A stretch of DNA of 64,000 nt from Euptelea pleiosperma (taxonomy: Eukaryota; Streptophyta; Magnoliopsida; Ranunculales; Eupteleaceae), in assembly GCA_035048495.1 (NCBI GenBank), contig CM068552.1, positions 30,878,154-30,942,153 on the forward strand, read 5' to 3'. The translations under genes and the position numbers were made by a program. The notes beneath the pieces were generated by a model that did not search any database, was not told where the DNA came from, and saw nothing but the letters and a program-made list of their open reading frames with translations. Below, piece by piece: positions 22,395 through 34,130 of this stretch. Positions within the stretch are counted from its first letter, which is position 1, and each line of letters opens with the position of its first letter.

Positions 22395-23800
22395 GTTCAA
22401 TTTATGTTTCTTTAGGTAATTGAGCAACCTAACCACACTAAATTTTCTAGTTCCATTCCTCTAGAAATAGGTTACTTAAAATCTCTCATTAATTTGGATT
22501 TGAGCATAAACAATCTCATTGGTTTGATCCCTACTTCTTTCTGCAATTTGCGCAATCTAACCTTTTACATATGTGATAGTTCTATTCCTCAAGAAATACA
22601 GAATTTGACAAAATTGGGTGAACTATACTTGGATAGCAACAAATTCTTTGGTTATCTGCCAACGACAAATATGCATAGGTGGATTACTTGAAAACTTTAT
22701 TGCAACTAACAACCATTTCATAGGTCCCATCTCAAAAAGCTTTAGAAATTACATGAGCTTATTTAGGCTTCGACTAGATAGAAACCAACTCATCGAATAT
22801 ACTTTTGAAACCTTTGTTATATGGGTCGGGCTCAGGGGACCCCTTTGTTTTGACCCTTCTTGTTGTTCGTGTGCTGGGCCATGAATTTCAAGAAATCCAA
22901 TGTTGGTTGTTAGTGCCTAGCTGGCATCACTTTTTCACTTTTTGCGGTGCTGACAACCATCGTTGGATTCATGAAATCGACGGCTGAGCGCACGGACACC
23001 GAGAGGGGTCAGAAAAAGGGGGTCCTCGGAGCCTGAGCCTTGTTATATACCCAATGATGGATTAATTGCATCAGTTTGAGCTATAACAAATTGTATGGTG
23101 AGCTTTGACAATATTGGGACGAGTGCCAACGTCTAACAAGCATACAATTTTTTGGCATATAAGATTATGTAGAATACCACTTGAGTTAGAAGAGTTAACT
23201 CAACTAGGAAGATTGGAATAGGATCTCAAACTTGGAGTACTTGGGTTTTATCGACAAGGAACTGAATGAAAGCATTCCATTTCAAGTTGGTAATTTGATT
23301 TACCGAAAACCTTTATTGCACCTTAGTCGGAACAAGATCACTGGAAAGATACCATTAGAATTTGGAAAATTGCATAGTTTGAAAAAGTTGAATCTCTCAC
23401 ACAATATGCTATCAAATTCCATTCCACCTCATTTGATTAAATGCTCAGTTTGACATCAATTGATGTTTCCTGCAATGAGTTGGAAGGTCCTATTCCCGAC
23501 AACAAAGCCTTTCAAGAGGCTTTAATAGAAGGTTTCAGAAATAACAAAGGCGTGTGTGGTACTGCCAGAGGTTAGAGAAAACTAATGGGAGGAAAGGTCA
23601 CAAAATCATTATTATTTCCTCTTTTAGGAGAGCACTATTTCTTTTATATATTTGCATTTCGTGGAATATCTTTCACTGAAGTGAGAGAAACGTAGAACAA
23701 GGGGCAAGAGAAATGCACAGTCAAAACCTATTTCGCATATGGAATTATATATGGAAGAATCATGTTTGAAGATATCATATGACCAAATAAGCTTAGAAAA
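22395..23800 (+). pseudogene. LRR receptor-like kinase pseudogene (MIK2/At1g35710-like)
   Basis: Leucine-rich repeats read SSIPLEIGYLKSLINLDLS, IPQEIQNLTKLGELYLDSN, then GPISKSFRN and after an insertion GKIPLEFGKLHSLKKLNLS. They are followed by the C-terminal cap IDVSCNELEGPIPDNKAFQE and GFRNNKGVCG, a degenerate membrane segment (about 23615-23680) and a juxtamembrane trace (FAYGIIYGRIMFEDII). Several stops and frame changes break it. It ends near 23805, so the kinase domain is missing. A 217-bp MITE at 22823-23039 splits it. The wording of the cap and the juxtamembrane motif is that of the large subfamily XII-like LRR kinases; which member it came from is not clear. Confidence 0.85.
22823..23039. 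mobile_element. MITE with 9-bp target-site duplication in the LRR pseudogene
   Basis: The 217-bp element is flanked by TTGTTATAT at 22814-22822 and 23040-23048. The left terminus GGGTCGGGCTCAGGGGACCC pairs with the right terminus, read inward GGCTCAGGCTCCGAGGACCC. The 9-bp duplication points to Mutator-type transposition. No coding capacity. Confidence 0.88.
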
Positions 23801-23819
23801 CAATTTGTAAGCTTGAAGT

Positions 23820-25568
23820 ATATATTATATAATAAAACAGGACGGTTGTCTCCCCTTCTTATCCGGCTTCGTAAAGGATGGCCGAGATCTTATCACACCA
23901 AATGGACAGTGGATCTCAGCCACTCACACCCAATTTTGACAAACGCTTTGTCGATGAGTGCCGTGGGTACGGGTCACCTACTATTTACCTACATATAAGG
24001 AATGAAATGGGTTGGACTTACATATAGCCCAAGGGTCAGGCTCAGGAGCCCCACTTTTTATGCCTCGAGAGGGGTGTTACCGTTAAAACGGATTGAAACG
24101 GCCAGGGGCAAAAATGAAAAAAATGGATTTATCGAATTTTAATGATTTTAATGGAAAAAAGTGGTGCTGAAATTCAAAATTTAAAATTTGAAATTTGAAA
24201 ATTAAAAAAAAAAAAATAGAATTTAATGGAAATTTAATGGTTTTATTATACCCCTCTTATCTTATATGACTTCAATAATGAGTGGCTGAGATCCACTATG
24301 CTTCATATCGACGGCTGAGATTAACTCCCACTCGATTTTGACAAACACTTTGTCGGAAAGTACCGCGGGCACGAGCCACCCACACATATATCAAGACAAC
24401 TCAGTTGTATTCTCTTATCTTATCCATCCATTTAATGTGAACGGTTAGATAAAGAGTGGTTGAGATCAAATCCATCGATCTAATGTGGACAGTTAGATTT
24501 CAGCCAATCAATCCGCTTCATTCGACCTCAATTTATTCAAAATTTAAATTTTAACACCGTTATTTATAATGGAAAAAACGGTAATGCCCCAGTCCGTTAT
24601 ATACCGTTTGAGTGCCGAAGGCACCCAATTTTTGCAAACGCTTTTGTCGGAGAGTGCCGTGGGTATGGGCCATTTACTATTCTATATAACAAAACACATT
24701 GGTTGTTTCCCTACTTATACCTCCTCTTATAAGCATCAATAAAGAAGGGCCGAGATCTAATCCTCCCCAAATGGATGGTGGATATCCGCCACTCACCTGG
24801 TTTGGGCAAATTCTCTGTCGGGGAGTGCCGATGGCACGGGGCACCCACTAGTATATAATAAAACAGGGCAGTTCTCTCCCCCTCTTATCTGGCTTCATAA
24901 AGGATGGTTGAGATCTTATCACACAAAATGGACAGTGGATCTCAGCCACTCACACCCAATTTTGACAAATGCTTTGTCAATGAGTGTCGTGGGCACGGGT
25001 CAACTACTATCTATATAACAAAACAGGGAAGTTGTCTCCCCACTTATACCCCCTCTTCTCTGTTTCAACAAAGAAGGGCCGAGATCTTATTCCCCAAATG
25101 GATGGTGGATATCAGCCACTCACACCTGATTTTGGCAAATGCTTTGATAGGGAGTGACGAGGGCACGGGCCACCCACTATAAATATAACAAGTGACTATG
25201 GTTTTCTTATATGGCTTCAATAATGAGTGGCTGAGATCCACTATGCTTCATATCGATGGCTGAGATTAACTCCCACCCGATTTTGACAAACACTTTGTCG
25301 GCAAGTTCCTCGGGCACGGGCCACCCATGCATATAACAAGACAACTCAGTTGTATTCTCTTATCTTATCCATCCATCTAATGTGGACGGTTAGATAAAGA
25401 GTGGTTGAGATCAAATCTATCGATCTAATGTGGACGGTTAGATTTCAGCCACTCAATCCGCCTCATTTGACCTCAATTTATTCAAAATTTGAATTTCAAG
25501 ACCGTTATTTTTTAGGAAATTTTTGACAAACCCCCCTATGTTATCTTTGAAATTTGACCACCCACCCC

Positions 25569-25599
<31 letters not shown>

Positions 25600-28500
25600 A
25601 CACACTTTGAAAAAGCTGACATACCCCCCTATGACTTGGTCCAAGGTCAGTTGACCAATGTTGACCCGAGTTGACCATAATATTTTACATTAAAAGACAG
25701 AAATACCATTGTCTTCAACCATGGAACAAGGGTTTGGACCAAAACCAAACCCCCAAATCAAATGGATGTGGTGTATGGCAAGCCAAATCAAATGACGAGA
25801 ATCTCATGCCACTCATCTACCACTCCGACAAAAATTAAAAAAACCATTGGGTTGTCTGACCATAGACTCGAGCTTGTATTTTCCATCCAATTTTAGCTTG
25901 AAAATAGATGATCTCCTAACTATTATTGTTCAAAAAATTCAATCAATATACGGAGTGGGAATCCCCAATGCTAGTTGAGATACAAAAAAAAAAAGATTCA
26001 AAGGTTAATATTTGTATTACAATGCCACTTCAGCCCTAGATTTTTTTTTTCTACGTTGGTGTTTCAAAAAAGAGAAAAAAAAGTGAAACTCCAGATACCA
26101 ATGGGTTTTTTAATTCTTGCCGGAGTGGTGGATGACCGGCATGAGACTCCCGTGGGTTGGTCTCGGGTGATGGACAACTAACCCATTGGTATCTCTTGGC
26201 TTGCCGTCCACCACATCCATTTGATTTGGGGGTTTGGTTTTGATCCAAACCTTTGTTCCATGGTTGAAGACAAAGGTATTTCTGTCTTTTAATATAAAAT
26301 ATTGTGGTCAACTCGGCTCAACATTGGTCAACTGACCTTGGACCAAGTCATAGGGGGGTATGTCAGCTTTTTTAAAGTCTGGGGGGGTATGTCAAATTTC
26401 AAAGATAACATGGGGGGGTATGTAAAAAATTTTCTATTTTTTATTATTTATGTTATTTTCCCATTTCTCCCTCTGTGCGTTATAATCAGTTATAACAGCC
26501 GTTATAATGGAAAAAAGGGTAACGCCCCAGTCCGTTATACCGTTTGAGTGCCGAAGGCACCCAATTTTTGCAAACGCTTTTGTCGAAGAGTGCCGTGGGC
26601 ATGGGCCATTTACTATTCTATATAACAAAACACATTGGTTGTCTCCCTACTTATACCTCCTCTTATAAGCATCAACAAAGAAGGGCCGAGATCTAATCCT
26701 CCCCCAAATGGACGATGGATCTCCGCCACTCACCTGATTTTGGCAAATTCTTTGTCGAGGAGTGCTGATGGCACGGGGCACCCACTAGTATATTACAAAA
26801 CAGGATGGTTGTCTCCCCCTCTTATCCGGCTTCATAAATGATGGCCGAGATCTTATCAAACCAAATGGACAGTGGATCTCAGCCACTCACACCCAATTTT
26901 GACAAACTCTTTGTCGATGAGTGCCGTGGGCACGGGTCACCTACTATTTACCTACATATAAGGAATGAAATTGGATTTACATATAGCCCAAGGGTCAGGC
27001 TCAGGAGCCCCACTTTTTATGCCTCAAGAGGGGTGTTACCGTTAAAACGGATTGAAACGGCCAGGGGCAAAAAATGGAAAAAATGGATTTTAACGGATTT
27101 TAATGGTTTTAACGGAAAAAAGTGGAGCTGAAATTCAAATTTTAAAATTTGAAAATTTAAAAAAAAAAATAGAATTTAGCGAAAATTTAATTATTTTCTT
27201 ATACACCTCTTATCTTAAATGGCTTGAATAATTAGTTGCTCAGATCCACTATGCTTCATATCGATGGCTGAGATTAACTCCCACCCGATTTTGACAAACA
27301 TTTTGTCTGAAAGTGCCGTGGGCACAGGCCACCCACGCATATATCAAGACAACTCAGTTGTATTCTCTTATCTTATCCATCCATCTAATGTGGACGGTTA
27401 GATAAAGAGTAGTTGAGATCAAATCCATCGATCTAATGTGGACGGTTAGATTTCAGCCACTCAATCCGCCTCATTTGACCTCAATTTATTCAAAATTTAA
27501 ATTTCAACACCGTTATTTTTTGTTATTTCTGTTATTTTCCCATTTCTCCCTCTGTGTTACAATCCGTTATAACAACCGTTATAATGGAAAAAACAGTAAT
27601 GCCCCAGTCCGTTATACCGTTTGAGTGCCGAAGGCATTCAATTTTTGCAAATGCTTTTGTCGGAGAGTGCCGTCGGCATGGGCCATTTATTATTCTATAT
27701 AACAAAACACATCGGTTGTCTCCCTACTTATACCTCCTCTTATAAGCATCAACAAAGAAGGGCCGAGATCTAATCCTCCCCCAAATGGACGATGGATCTA
27801 CACCACTCAACTGATTTTGGTAAATTCTTTGTCGAGGAGTGCCGATGGCACGGGGCACCCACTAGTCTATATAACAAAACAGGGAAGTTGTCTCCCCACT
27901 TATACCCCCTCTTATCTGTTTCAACAAAGAAGGGCCGAGATCTTATCTCCCAAGTGATGGTGGATCTCAACCACTCACACCCAATTTTGAGAAATGCTTT
28001 GTAGGGGAGTGCGAGCGCACAGGCCACATACTATCAATATAACAAGTGACTGTGGTTTTCTTATACCCCATCTTATCTTATATGGCTTCAATAATGAGTG
28101 GCTGAGATCCACTATGCTTCATATCGATGGATGAGATTGACTCCCACCTGATTTTGACAAATACTTTGTCGGAAAGTTCCGCGGGCATGGCCCACCCATG
28201 CATATAACAAGACAACTCAGTTGTATTGTCTTATCTTATCCATCGATCTAATGTGGACGGTTAGATAAAGAGTGGTTGAGATCAAATCCATCGATCTAAT
28301 GTGGACGGTTAGATTTTAGCTACTCAATCCGCTTTATTTGACCTCAATTTATTCAAAATTTGAATTTCAACGCCATTTTTTTTTTATTATTTCTGTTATT
28401 TTCCCATTTCTCCCTCTATGCATTACAATCTGTTATAACAGCCGTTATAATGAAAAAAATGGTAACTCCCCAGTCTGTTATACCGTTTGAGTGCCGAAGG

Positions 28501-31430
28501 CACCCAATTTTTGCAAACGCTTTTGTGGGAGAGTGCCGTGGGCATGGGCCATTTACTGTTCTATATAACAAAACACATTGGTTTTCTCCCTACTTATACC
28601 TCCTCTTATAAGCATCAATAAAGAAGGGTCGAGATCTAATCCTCCCCCAAACGGACGGTGGATCTCCGCCACTCACCTGATTTTGGCAAATTCTTTGTCG
28701 AGGAGTGCTGATGGCACGGGGCACCCACTAGTCTATATAACAAAACCAGGAAGTTGTCTCCCCACTTATACCCCCTCTTATCTATTTAGACAAAGAAGGG
28801 CCGAGATCTTATCCCCCAAATAGATGGTGGATCTCAACCATTCACACCCAATTTTGACAAACGCTTTGTTGGAGAGTGCCGTGGGCACGGGCCACCCACT
28901 ATCTATATAACAAGTGACAGTGGTTGTCTTATACCCCTCTTATCTTATATGGCTTCAATAATGAGTGGCTGAGATCCACTATGCTTCATATCGATGGCTG
29001 AGATTAACTCCCACATGATTTTGACAAACACTTTGTCGGAAAGTACCGCGGGCATGGGCCACCCACACATATAACAAGACAACTCAGTTGTATTCTCTTA
29101 TCTTATCCATCCATCTAATGTGGACGGTTAGATAAAGAGTGGTTGAGATCAAATCCATCGATCTAATGTGGACGGTTAGATTTCAGCCACTCAATCCGCC
29201 TCATTTGACCTCAATTTATTCAAAATTTGAATTTTAGCACCGTTATTTTTTGTTATTTCTGTGCGTTGCAATCCGTTATAATGGAAAAAATGGTAACACC
29301 CTAGTCCGTTATACCGCTTGAGTGCTGAAGACACCCAATTTTTGCAAACGCTTTTGTCGGAGAGTACCGCGGGCACGGGCCATTTACTATATATAACAAA
29401 ACAGGGAAGTTGTCTCCCCACTTACACCCCCTCTTATATGTTTCAACAAAGGATGGCCGAGATCTTATCCCCCAAATGGAAGGTGGATTTCAGCCACTCA
29501 CACCTGATTTTGGCAAATGCTTTGTCGGGGAGTGCCGAGGGCACGGGCCACTCACTATACGTTTATATAACAAAACAGGGAAGTTGTCTCCCCACTTATA
29601 CCCTCTTATCTGTTTCAACAAAGAAGGGCCAAGATCTTATCCCCCAAATGATGGTGGATCTCAGCCTCTCACACCCGATTTTGGCAAATGCTTTGTCATA
29701 TAGTGCCGTGGGCACGGGCCACCCACTATCTATAGAACAAAACAGGGAAATTGTCTCCCCCTCTTATAGGCTTCATAAAGAAGGGCCAAGATCTTACCTC
29801 CCAAATGGACGATGGATCTCAACCATTAACTTGATTTTGGCAAATGCTTTGTTAGAGAGTGCCGAGGGCACGGGCCACCCACTAGTCTATATAACAAAAT
29901 AGGACGGTTGTCTCCCCCCCTTATCCGGCTTCATAAAGGATGGCCGAGATCGTATCACACCAAATGGACAGTGGATCTCAGCCACTCACACCCAATTTTG
30001 ACAAACACTTTGCCGATGAGTGCCATGGGCACGGGTCACCTACTATTTACCTACATATAAGGAATGAAATGGGTTGGATTTACATATAGCCCAAGGGTTA
30101 GGCTCAAGAGCCCCACTTTTTATGCCTCGAGAGGGGTGTTACCGTTAAAACAGATTGAAACGGCCAAGGGCAAAAATGAAAAAAATGGATTTATCGGATT
30201 TTAATGATTTTAACGGAAAAAAGTGGTGTTGAAATTCAAATTTTAAAAATTTGAAATTTGAAATTGAATATTTAAAAAAAAATTAGAATTTAATGGAAAT
30301 TTAATGGTTTTCTTATACCCCTCTTATCTTATATGGCTTCAACAATGAGTGGTTGATATCCACTATGCTTCATATCGATGGCTGAGATTAACTCCCACCC
30401 GGTTTTGACAAACACTTTGTAAGAAAGTGCCGCGGGCACGGGCAACCCACACATATATCAAGACAACTTAGTTGTATTCTCTTATCTTATCCATCCATCT
30501 AATGTGGACGGTTAGATAAAGAGTGGTTGAGATCAAATCCATCGATCTAAAGTGGATGGCTAGATTTCAGCCACTCAATCCGCCTCATTTGACCTCAACT
30601 TATTCAAAATTTAAATTTCAATGCCGTTATTTTTTGTTATTTATGTTATTTTCTCATTTCTCCTTATGTGCATTACAATCCGTTATAATGGAAAAAACGG
30701 TAACACCCCAATCTGTTATACCCTTTGACTGCCAAAGGCGCCCAATTTTTGCAAACGCTTTTGTGGGAGAGTGCCGTCGGCATGGGCCATTTACTATTCT
30801 ATATAACAAAACACATTGGTTGTCTCCCTACTTATAGCTCATCTTATAAGCATCAACAAAGAAGGGCCGAGATCTAATCCTCCCCCAAATGGACGATGGA
30901 TCTCCGCCACTCACTTGAGTTTGGCAAAATTTTTGTCGAGGAGTGCCGATGGCACGGGGCACCCACTAGTATATAGCAAAACACAGTGGTTGTCTCCCCA
31001 CTTATACCCCCTCTTATATGTTTCAACAAAGAAGGGCCAAGATCTTATCCCCAAAATAGAAAGTGGATCTCAACCACTCACATCCGATTTTGACAAACAC
31101 TAAGTTGTATTCTCTTATCTTATCCTGCTTCATAAGATAAAGAGTGGTTGATATCAAATCCATCCATCTAATGTGGATGGTTAGAATTCAGCCACCCAAT
31201 CCCCTCATTTATTCATTCTCCCACTCATTTGACCTCAATTTATTCAAAATTTGAATTTTAGCACTGATATTTCTGTTAAATTTTTCCATTTTTTTCATTT
31301 TTACTCCATGCGTTACAATCCATTATAATGGACGCCCCAGTCTGTTATACCGTTTGAGTGCCCAAGGCACCAAATTTTTGCAAACGCTTTTGTCGGAGAG
31401 TGCCATGGGCACGGGCCATTTACTAGTATA
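23820..31430 (+). repeat. Head-to-tail array of Helitron-like units with ~3-kb higher-order repeat
   Basis: About 28 termini share the form GTGCC-3 nt-GGCAC (a 5-bp stem), about 10 nt (GGGCCACCCA), then CTAG or CTAT, which fits the 3' hairpin plus CTRR of Helitrons. Several are followed at once by TCTATATAACAAAAC, which would fit a Helitron 5' end (TC). Hairpins lie near 23957, 24358, 24653, 24823, 24983, 25152, 25302, 26590, 26760, 26920, 27312, 27665, 27836, 28006, 28175, 28530, 28700, 28874, 29040, 29363, 29530, 29700, 29856, 30017, 30428, 30770, 30940 and 31398. Most are 150-175 bp apart; others are about 295-410 or 460. A segment starting AGGAATGAAATGG recurs at 24000, 26961 and 30060, giving a period of about 3 kb. 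No RepHel gene is present, and frames over it are repeats of one another. It could instead be a satellite that arose from one Helitron end. Confidence 0.75.
25515..26434. mobile_element. 920-bp Mutator-like element with long terminal inverted repeats, inside the Helitron array
   Basis: Flanked by the 9-mer TATTTTTTA at 25506-25514 and 26435-26443. The arms of about 230-270 bp are inverted copies (left GGAAATTTTTGACAAACCCC, right read inward GAAAATTTTTTACATACCCC; both then carry TTGACC/GGTCAA and CAAATGGATGTGG blocks). The left arm has a run of about 21 C followed by (CA)n at 25567-25605. Other array units (27510, 29240, 30625) show the uninterrupted site. No transposase. Confidence 0.9.
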
Positions 31431-31440
31431 TATATATATA

Positions 31441-31895
31441 GGATCGGGGGACAACAATTTCATACAACATTTTTGACAACAATTTTGGCGTACCCACATA
31501 GAAGATCTCATCATATAGATGATCTCATCAATTTTGGCGTACCCATATACGGACTATTAATATTTTGGCGTACCAACAATAGCTGATTTTTGGTGAGGAT
31601 GATCTCATCATATAGATCACCCCTACAAAAAATCAGCACATTCTGAAATTTCTAACCCCATCAAATGTGGTTTTCAGGTTAATGATAAAAATAGACGGTC
31701 CATAATTCTTCAAATTGTAAACTGATGTACGAATATCGGATTGATTTGAATTTTTATTAAGATGATCTCCTCACTATAGAGACCATACCTGCCAAAAATC
31801 ACCCCATTCCAAGACTTCCAATTCATATATTGGCATGTGCAAATTTTTGTTGTAAAAAATGTTGTAGGAAATTGTTCCATCAAAAGATACTGTTC
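31441..31895. mobile_element. MITE-like element with ~35-bp inverted ends
   Basis: The left end GACAACAATTTCATACAACA and the right end, read inward GAACAATTTCCTACAACA, are inverted copies that continue with TTTTTGACAACAA and TTTTTTACAACAA. The interior has repeats of TTTTGGCGTACCCA and GATGATCTCATCA. No clear target-site duplication was found, so the edges are approximate. Confidence 0.6.
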
Positions 31896-31924
31896 TTTGG
31901 GCCTTCTCAGGCCCAGATATTAAT

Positions 31925-32240
31925 AGTCCGTATATGGGACACAAGAGAATGCCAATAGATCAGTCCCAAAGGGGAGCAATGTTACTTGCCTATCAAGATT
32001 CAAGCCCATAAATTAGTCCCAAAGGGGACCGAGCTACTGGCCTACCAAGTCCATACATCAATCCCTACATGGGACCTATAATGCTGGCCTAACATGCCCA
32101 TATTATCAGTCCACATTTTGGATATGTTACTGGCCCAACAGACCCACATAATTCAGTCCATATTCTACACCAATGTTACTAGCCCATCAGGCCCAAACTC
32201 CAGTCTCAAAGTAGACATTACCTCATGGCCCACTAAAACC
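31925..32240 (+). repeat. Degenerate ~60-bp tandem repeat
   Basis: Five or six units follow the scheme AGTCC..A..GGGAC, then TGTTACTGGCCTA-like, then CAAGCCCATA. Examples start near 31925, 31970, 32015, 32070, 32120 and 32160. The unit is too diverged to code. Function unknown. Confidence 0.65.
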
Positions 32241-33040
32241 AATTGTAGTCCATACATCAGAATTCTAAGTAAGAATCAAAGGGTGCAAAGGGATAAAATT
32301 AAGGGTGTCCATCACCTTAAACGAGTCATCACACATCAACTAAGAGCCCATATGACCCATGGTTAAATTGCGTTTTCGTTCGGAATTATACAGATGTATT
32401 TCCATACTTGCATAATCTGGCACGCCGCCCGTAGGACCTATTTTCCTTTTTCATCTCTCAACTTAGAGTCAGAAATCTCACCAAACAATCTTTACAAGCG
32501 CCATTGAAGGTTCCATGTATTGATACCTAGCTTGCTAGAAGCATCAACTTGCCCACTCACAACCATCACAACTGAATAGTCACAAAAGGCAAAAAAGCAA
32601 CATAGATGCAAAGAAATGGTCTAAAAGATGTGATCACTTATAAAGGGAAAATCTAAATCTCTCCTATGTCATTACCTTTGAGGATCATCTTAAATCCCAT
32701 CTTTGAGGACCATCCGCTGAACATCGAGGATGGTTTTGTGATTTATAAAGTTTTGATATTTTTTAATTTTCAGGCCAATAGGTTTTGAACCCAAGACCTC
32801 AAAGGCAGTTTATAACTAAATCAAAAGGAGCAAATGAGGCTAAAGGGTGTTGATCCAAAGACCTCTTAGAGATTTTAAATTGTGACATCTCCCTCAATTT
32901 TTTTTTTAAAAATCAATTTTTAAAAAAAAATTTGGATAGAGAGAGAGGATTGGGACATAAGGGTGGAGCCCTTGGACATCCCAATTTTGAAATAACACAT
33001 TTTTCAAGGGACATCCAACAGTACTGACAATGTTTGCATA
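32241..33040. other. No recognised feature
   Basis: About 800 bases of AT-rich sequence without a coding frame, hairpin or repeat that I can support. The block at 32960-33040 (AATAACACATTTTTCAAGGG, then ACATCCAACAGTACTG) recurs inverted at about 63815-63850, so its end belongs to a dispersed repeat. Confidence 0.6.
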
Positions 33041-33050
33041 CTCAAGTGGA

Positions 33051-33203
33051 CGAGAAATTTTTTGAAGCAGCGAAGCAGTGGCCAATCACATGGTGCCACA
33101 ATCTCCTGTACAAAAAGCATTTCTGGGTTTGTAGGAAAGCAACAGGAGATTGTGGTGCCATGTGATTGGCCAGTGGCCACTGCTTCAAAAATTTTCTCCA
33201 AAT
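33051..33203. repeat. Long perfect-stem hairpin (MITE or small-RNA source)
   Basis: Left arm AAATTTTTTGAAGCAGCGAA, then GGCCAATCACATGGTGCCAC and AATCTCCTGT. Right arm ACAGGAGATTGTGGTGCCAT, then GTGATTGGCC and CACTGCTTCAAAAATTT. The 37-bp core stem is perfect and the loop is about 32 nt. A related half copy (GCAGTGGCGAATCACATGGC) is at 37467. It is too perfect and too repeated to call a conserved miRNA gene. Confidence 0.75.
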
Positions 33204-33264
33204 GGACCTACAGACCTAAAGTCAATCTGATTAGTGATTTCTAACAGCTGGACTGGTGTCTTTT

Positions 33265-33480
33265 TCATGGATTTTTTTAAGCGTCAAACATTTATACGAT
33301 TTTGGTACGTAGGTTCACCTAGGGATGCGCCAAACATTTATACGATTAGTGGCCTCTAAGAATATGCCACGTGACTCATACTATGGTTCGTGTTTTAGCA
33401 AAGTTCTACTAACGTTAGAATGTGCCACGAGGCTCATACTGTGGTCCGTCGTACGAATTTATTGCTCATAGAACAGCTTG
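33265..33480. mobile_element. Fragment of the CCACGTGG-type palindromic MITE family
   Basis: It carries the right-arm sequence of the family described at 33496 (GTTCACCTAGGGATGCGCCA, AATATGCCACGTGACTCAT) in altered form. Edges are unclear. Confidence 0.55.
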
Positions 33481-33495
33481 CCAACATATGTCGAT

Positions 33496-34130
33496 TTGAG
33501 GTAGCTCTATAAACTTTGCTGACAGACGGACCACGTTATGAGCCACGTGGCCTACTCTTAGATACCGCTGACCGTATGGATGTTTGGCACATCCTAGGGA
33601 CCCTTAAGGGTTGGACTGGAGTCGTTTTCACCTTTAAATTTGAGCATTATTTTGGGTTATTTGTAGGGGTGTCAATTTTACCCGTTTTTATGAACCGGCT
33701 ATAAAAGAATCAGAACTAGAACTGAACCGAAAATGGGTAATTTGATATGGACCCAAAATTGATAGTAACTGGAACCGAACCAATAGGAGCTGGAACAGCT
33801 ACATAAAATTATAAATATTGTGTTAATACCTGAAGCCGGAACTGAAACCGATAAAAACCAAATAATCGATTCCGACTCTGGATCCATTATTTTGAGAACC
33901 GAAACAGATAAGAACCGGCAATATTGGTTCCAGTTTTGGATACCTCACGAACCGAATCGGAACCGACCCGTTGATACTCCTAGTTATTTGGGGTACAAAG
34001 ATCCAAAGGTTTGAAATCATTTGTCAGGCTGATTTTTAGTATGTAGGTCCACCTAGGGATCGGCCAAACATCGATATGGTCAGTCACCTCTAAAAATGTG
34101 CCACGTAGCACATGCCGTGCTCCGTCGGCT
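33496..34130. mobile_element. CCACGTGG-type palindromic MITE, split by a hAT MITE
   Basis: The family reads GCCACGTGGC, TACTCTTAGA, GCTGACCGTATGGATGTTTG, CAAAAATCAGCCTGATTAGT, then a centre GAGCATTATT, then the same blocks inverted (GGTTTGAAATCAC, AATCAGGCTGATTTTTGGTT, CACCTAGGGATTGG, TGTGCCACGTGGCTCAT). Here both arms are present around the insertion at 33664-33982. Other copies: 36870, 38040, 38930, 39715, 62120, 62485 and 63105. No coding capacity. Confidence 0.8.
33664..33982. mobile_element. hAT MITE, 319 bp, with 8-bp target-site duplication
   Basis: Termini TAGGGGTGTCAA and TTGATACTCCTA are the common hAT inverted repeat. Exact duplications GTTATTTG lie at 33656-33663 and 33983-33990. 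The interior is rich in GAACCGAA repeats. It is nested in the palindromic MITE, so it is the younger of the two. Confidence 0.93.

Noticed and set aside
29318..29902. 194-codon frame in the array
   Set aside because: Peptide is a repeat of the ~170-bp unit that happens to stay open; neighbouring units have stops.
23820..31430. CRISPR-like or rDNA-spacer array
   Set aside because: Units are long, lack unique spacers, and carry Helitron-type ends; the genome is a plant's.
33051..33203. A conserved miRNA gene
   Set aside because: Stem is too long and perfect, and related arms occur elsewhere in the window, which fits a MITE.
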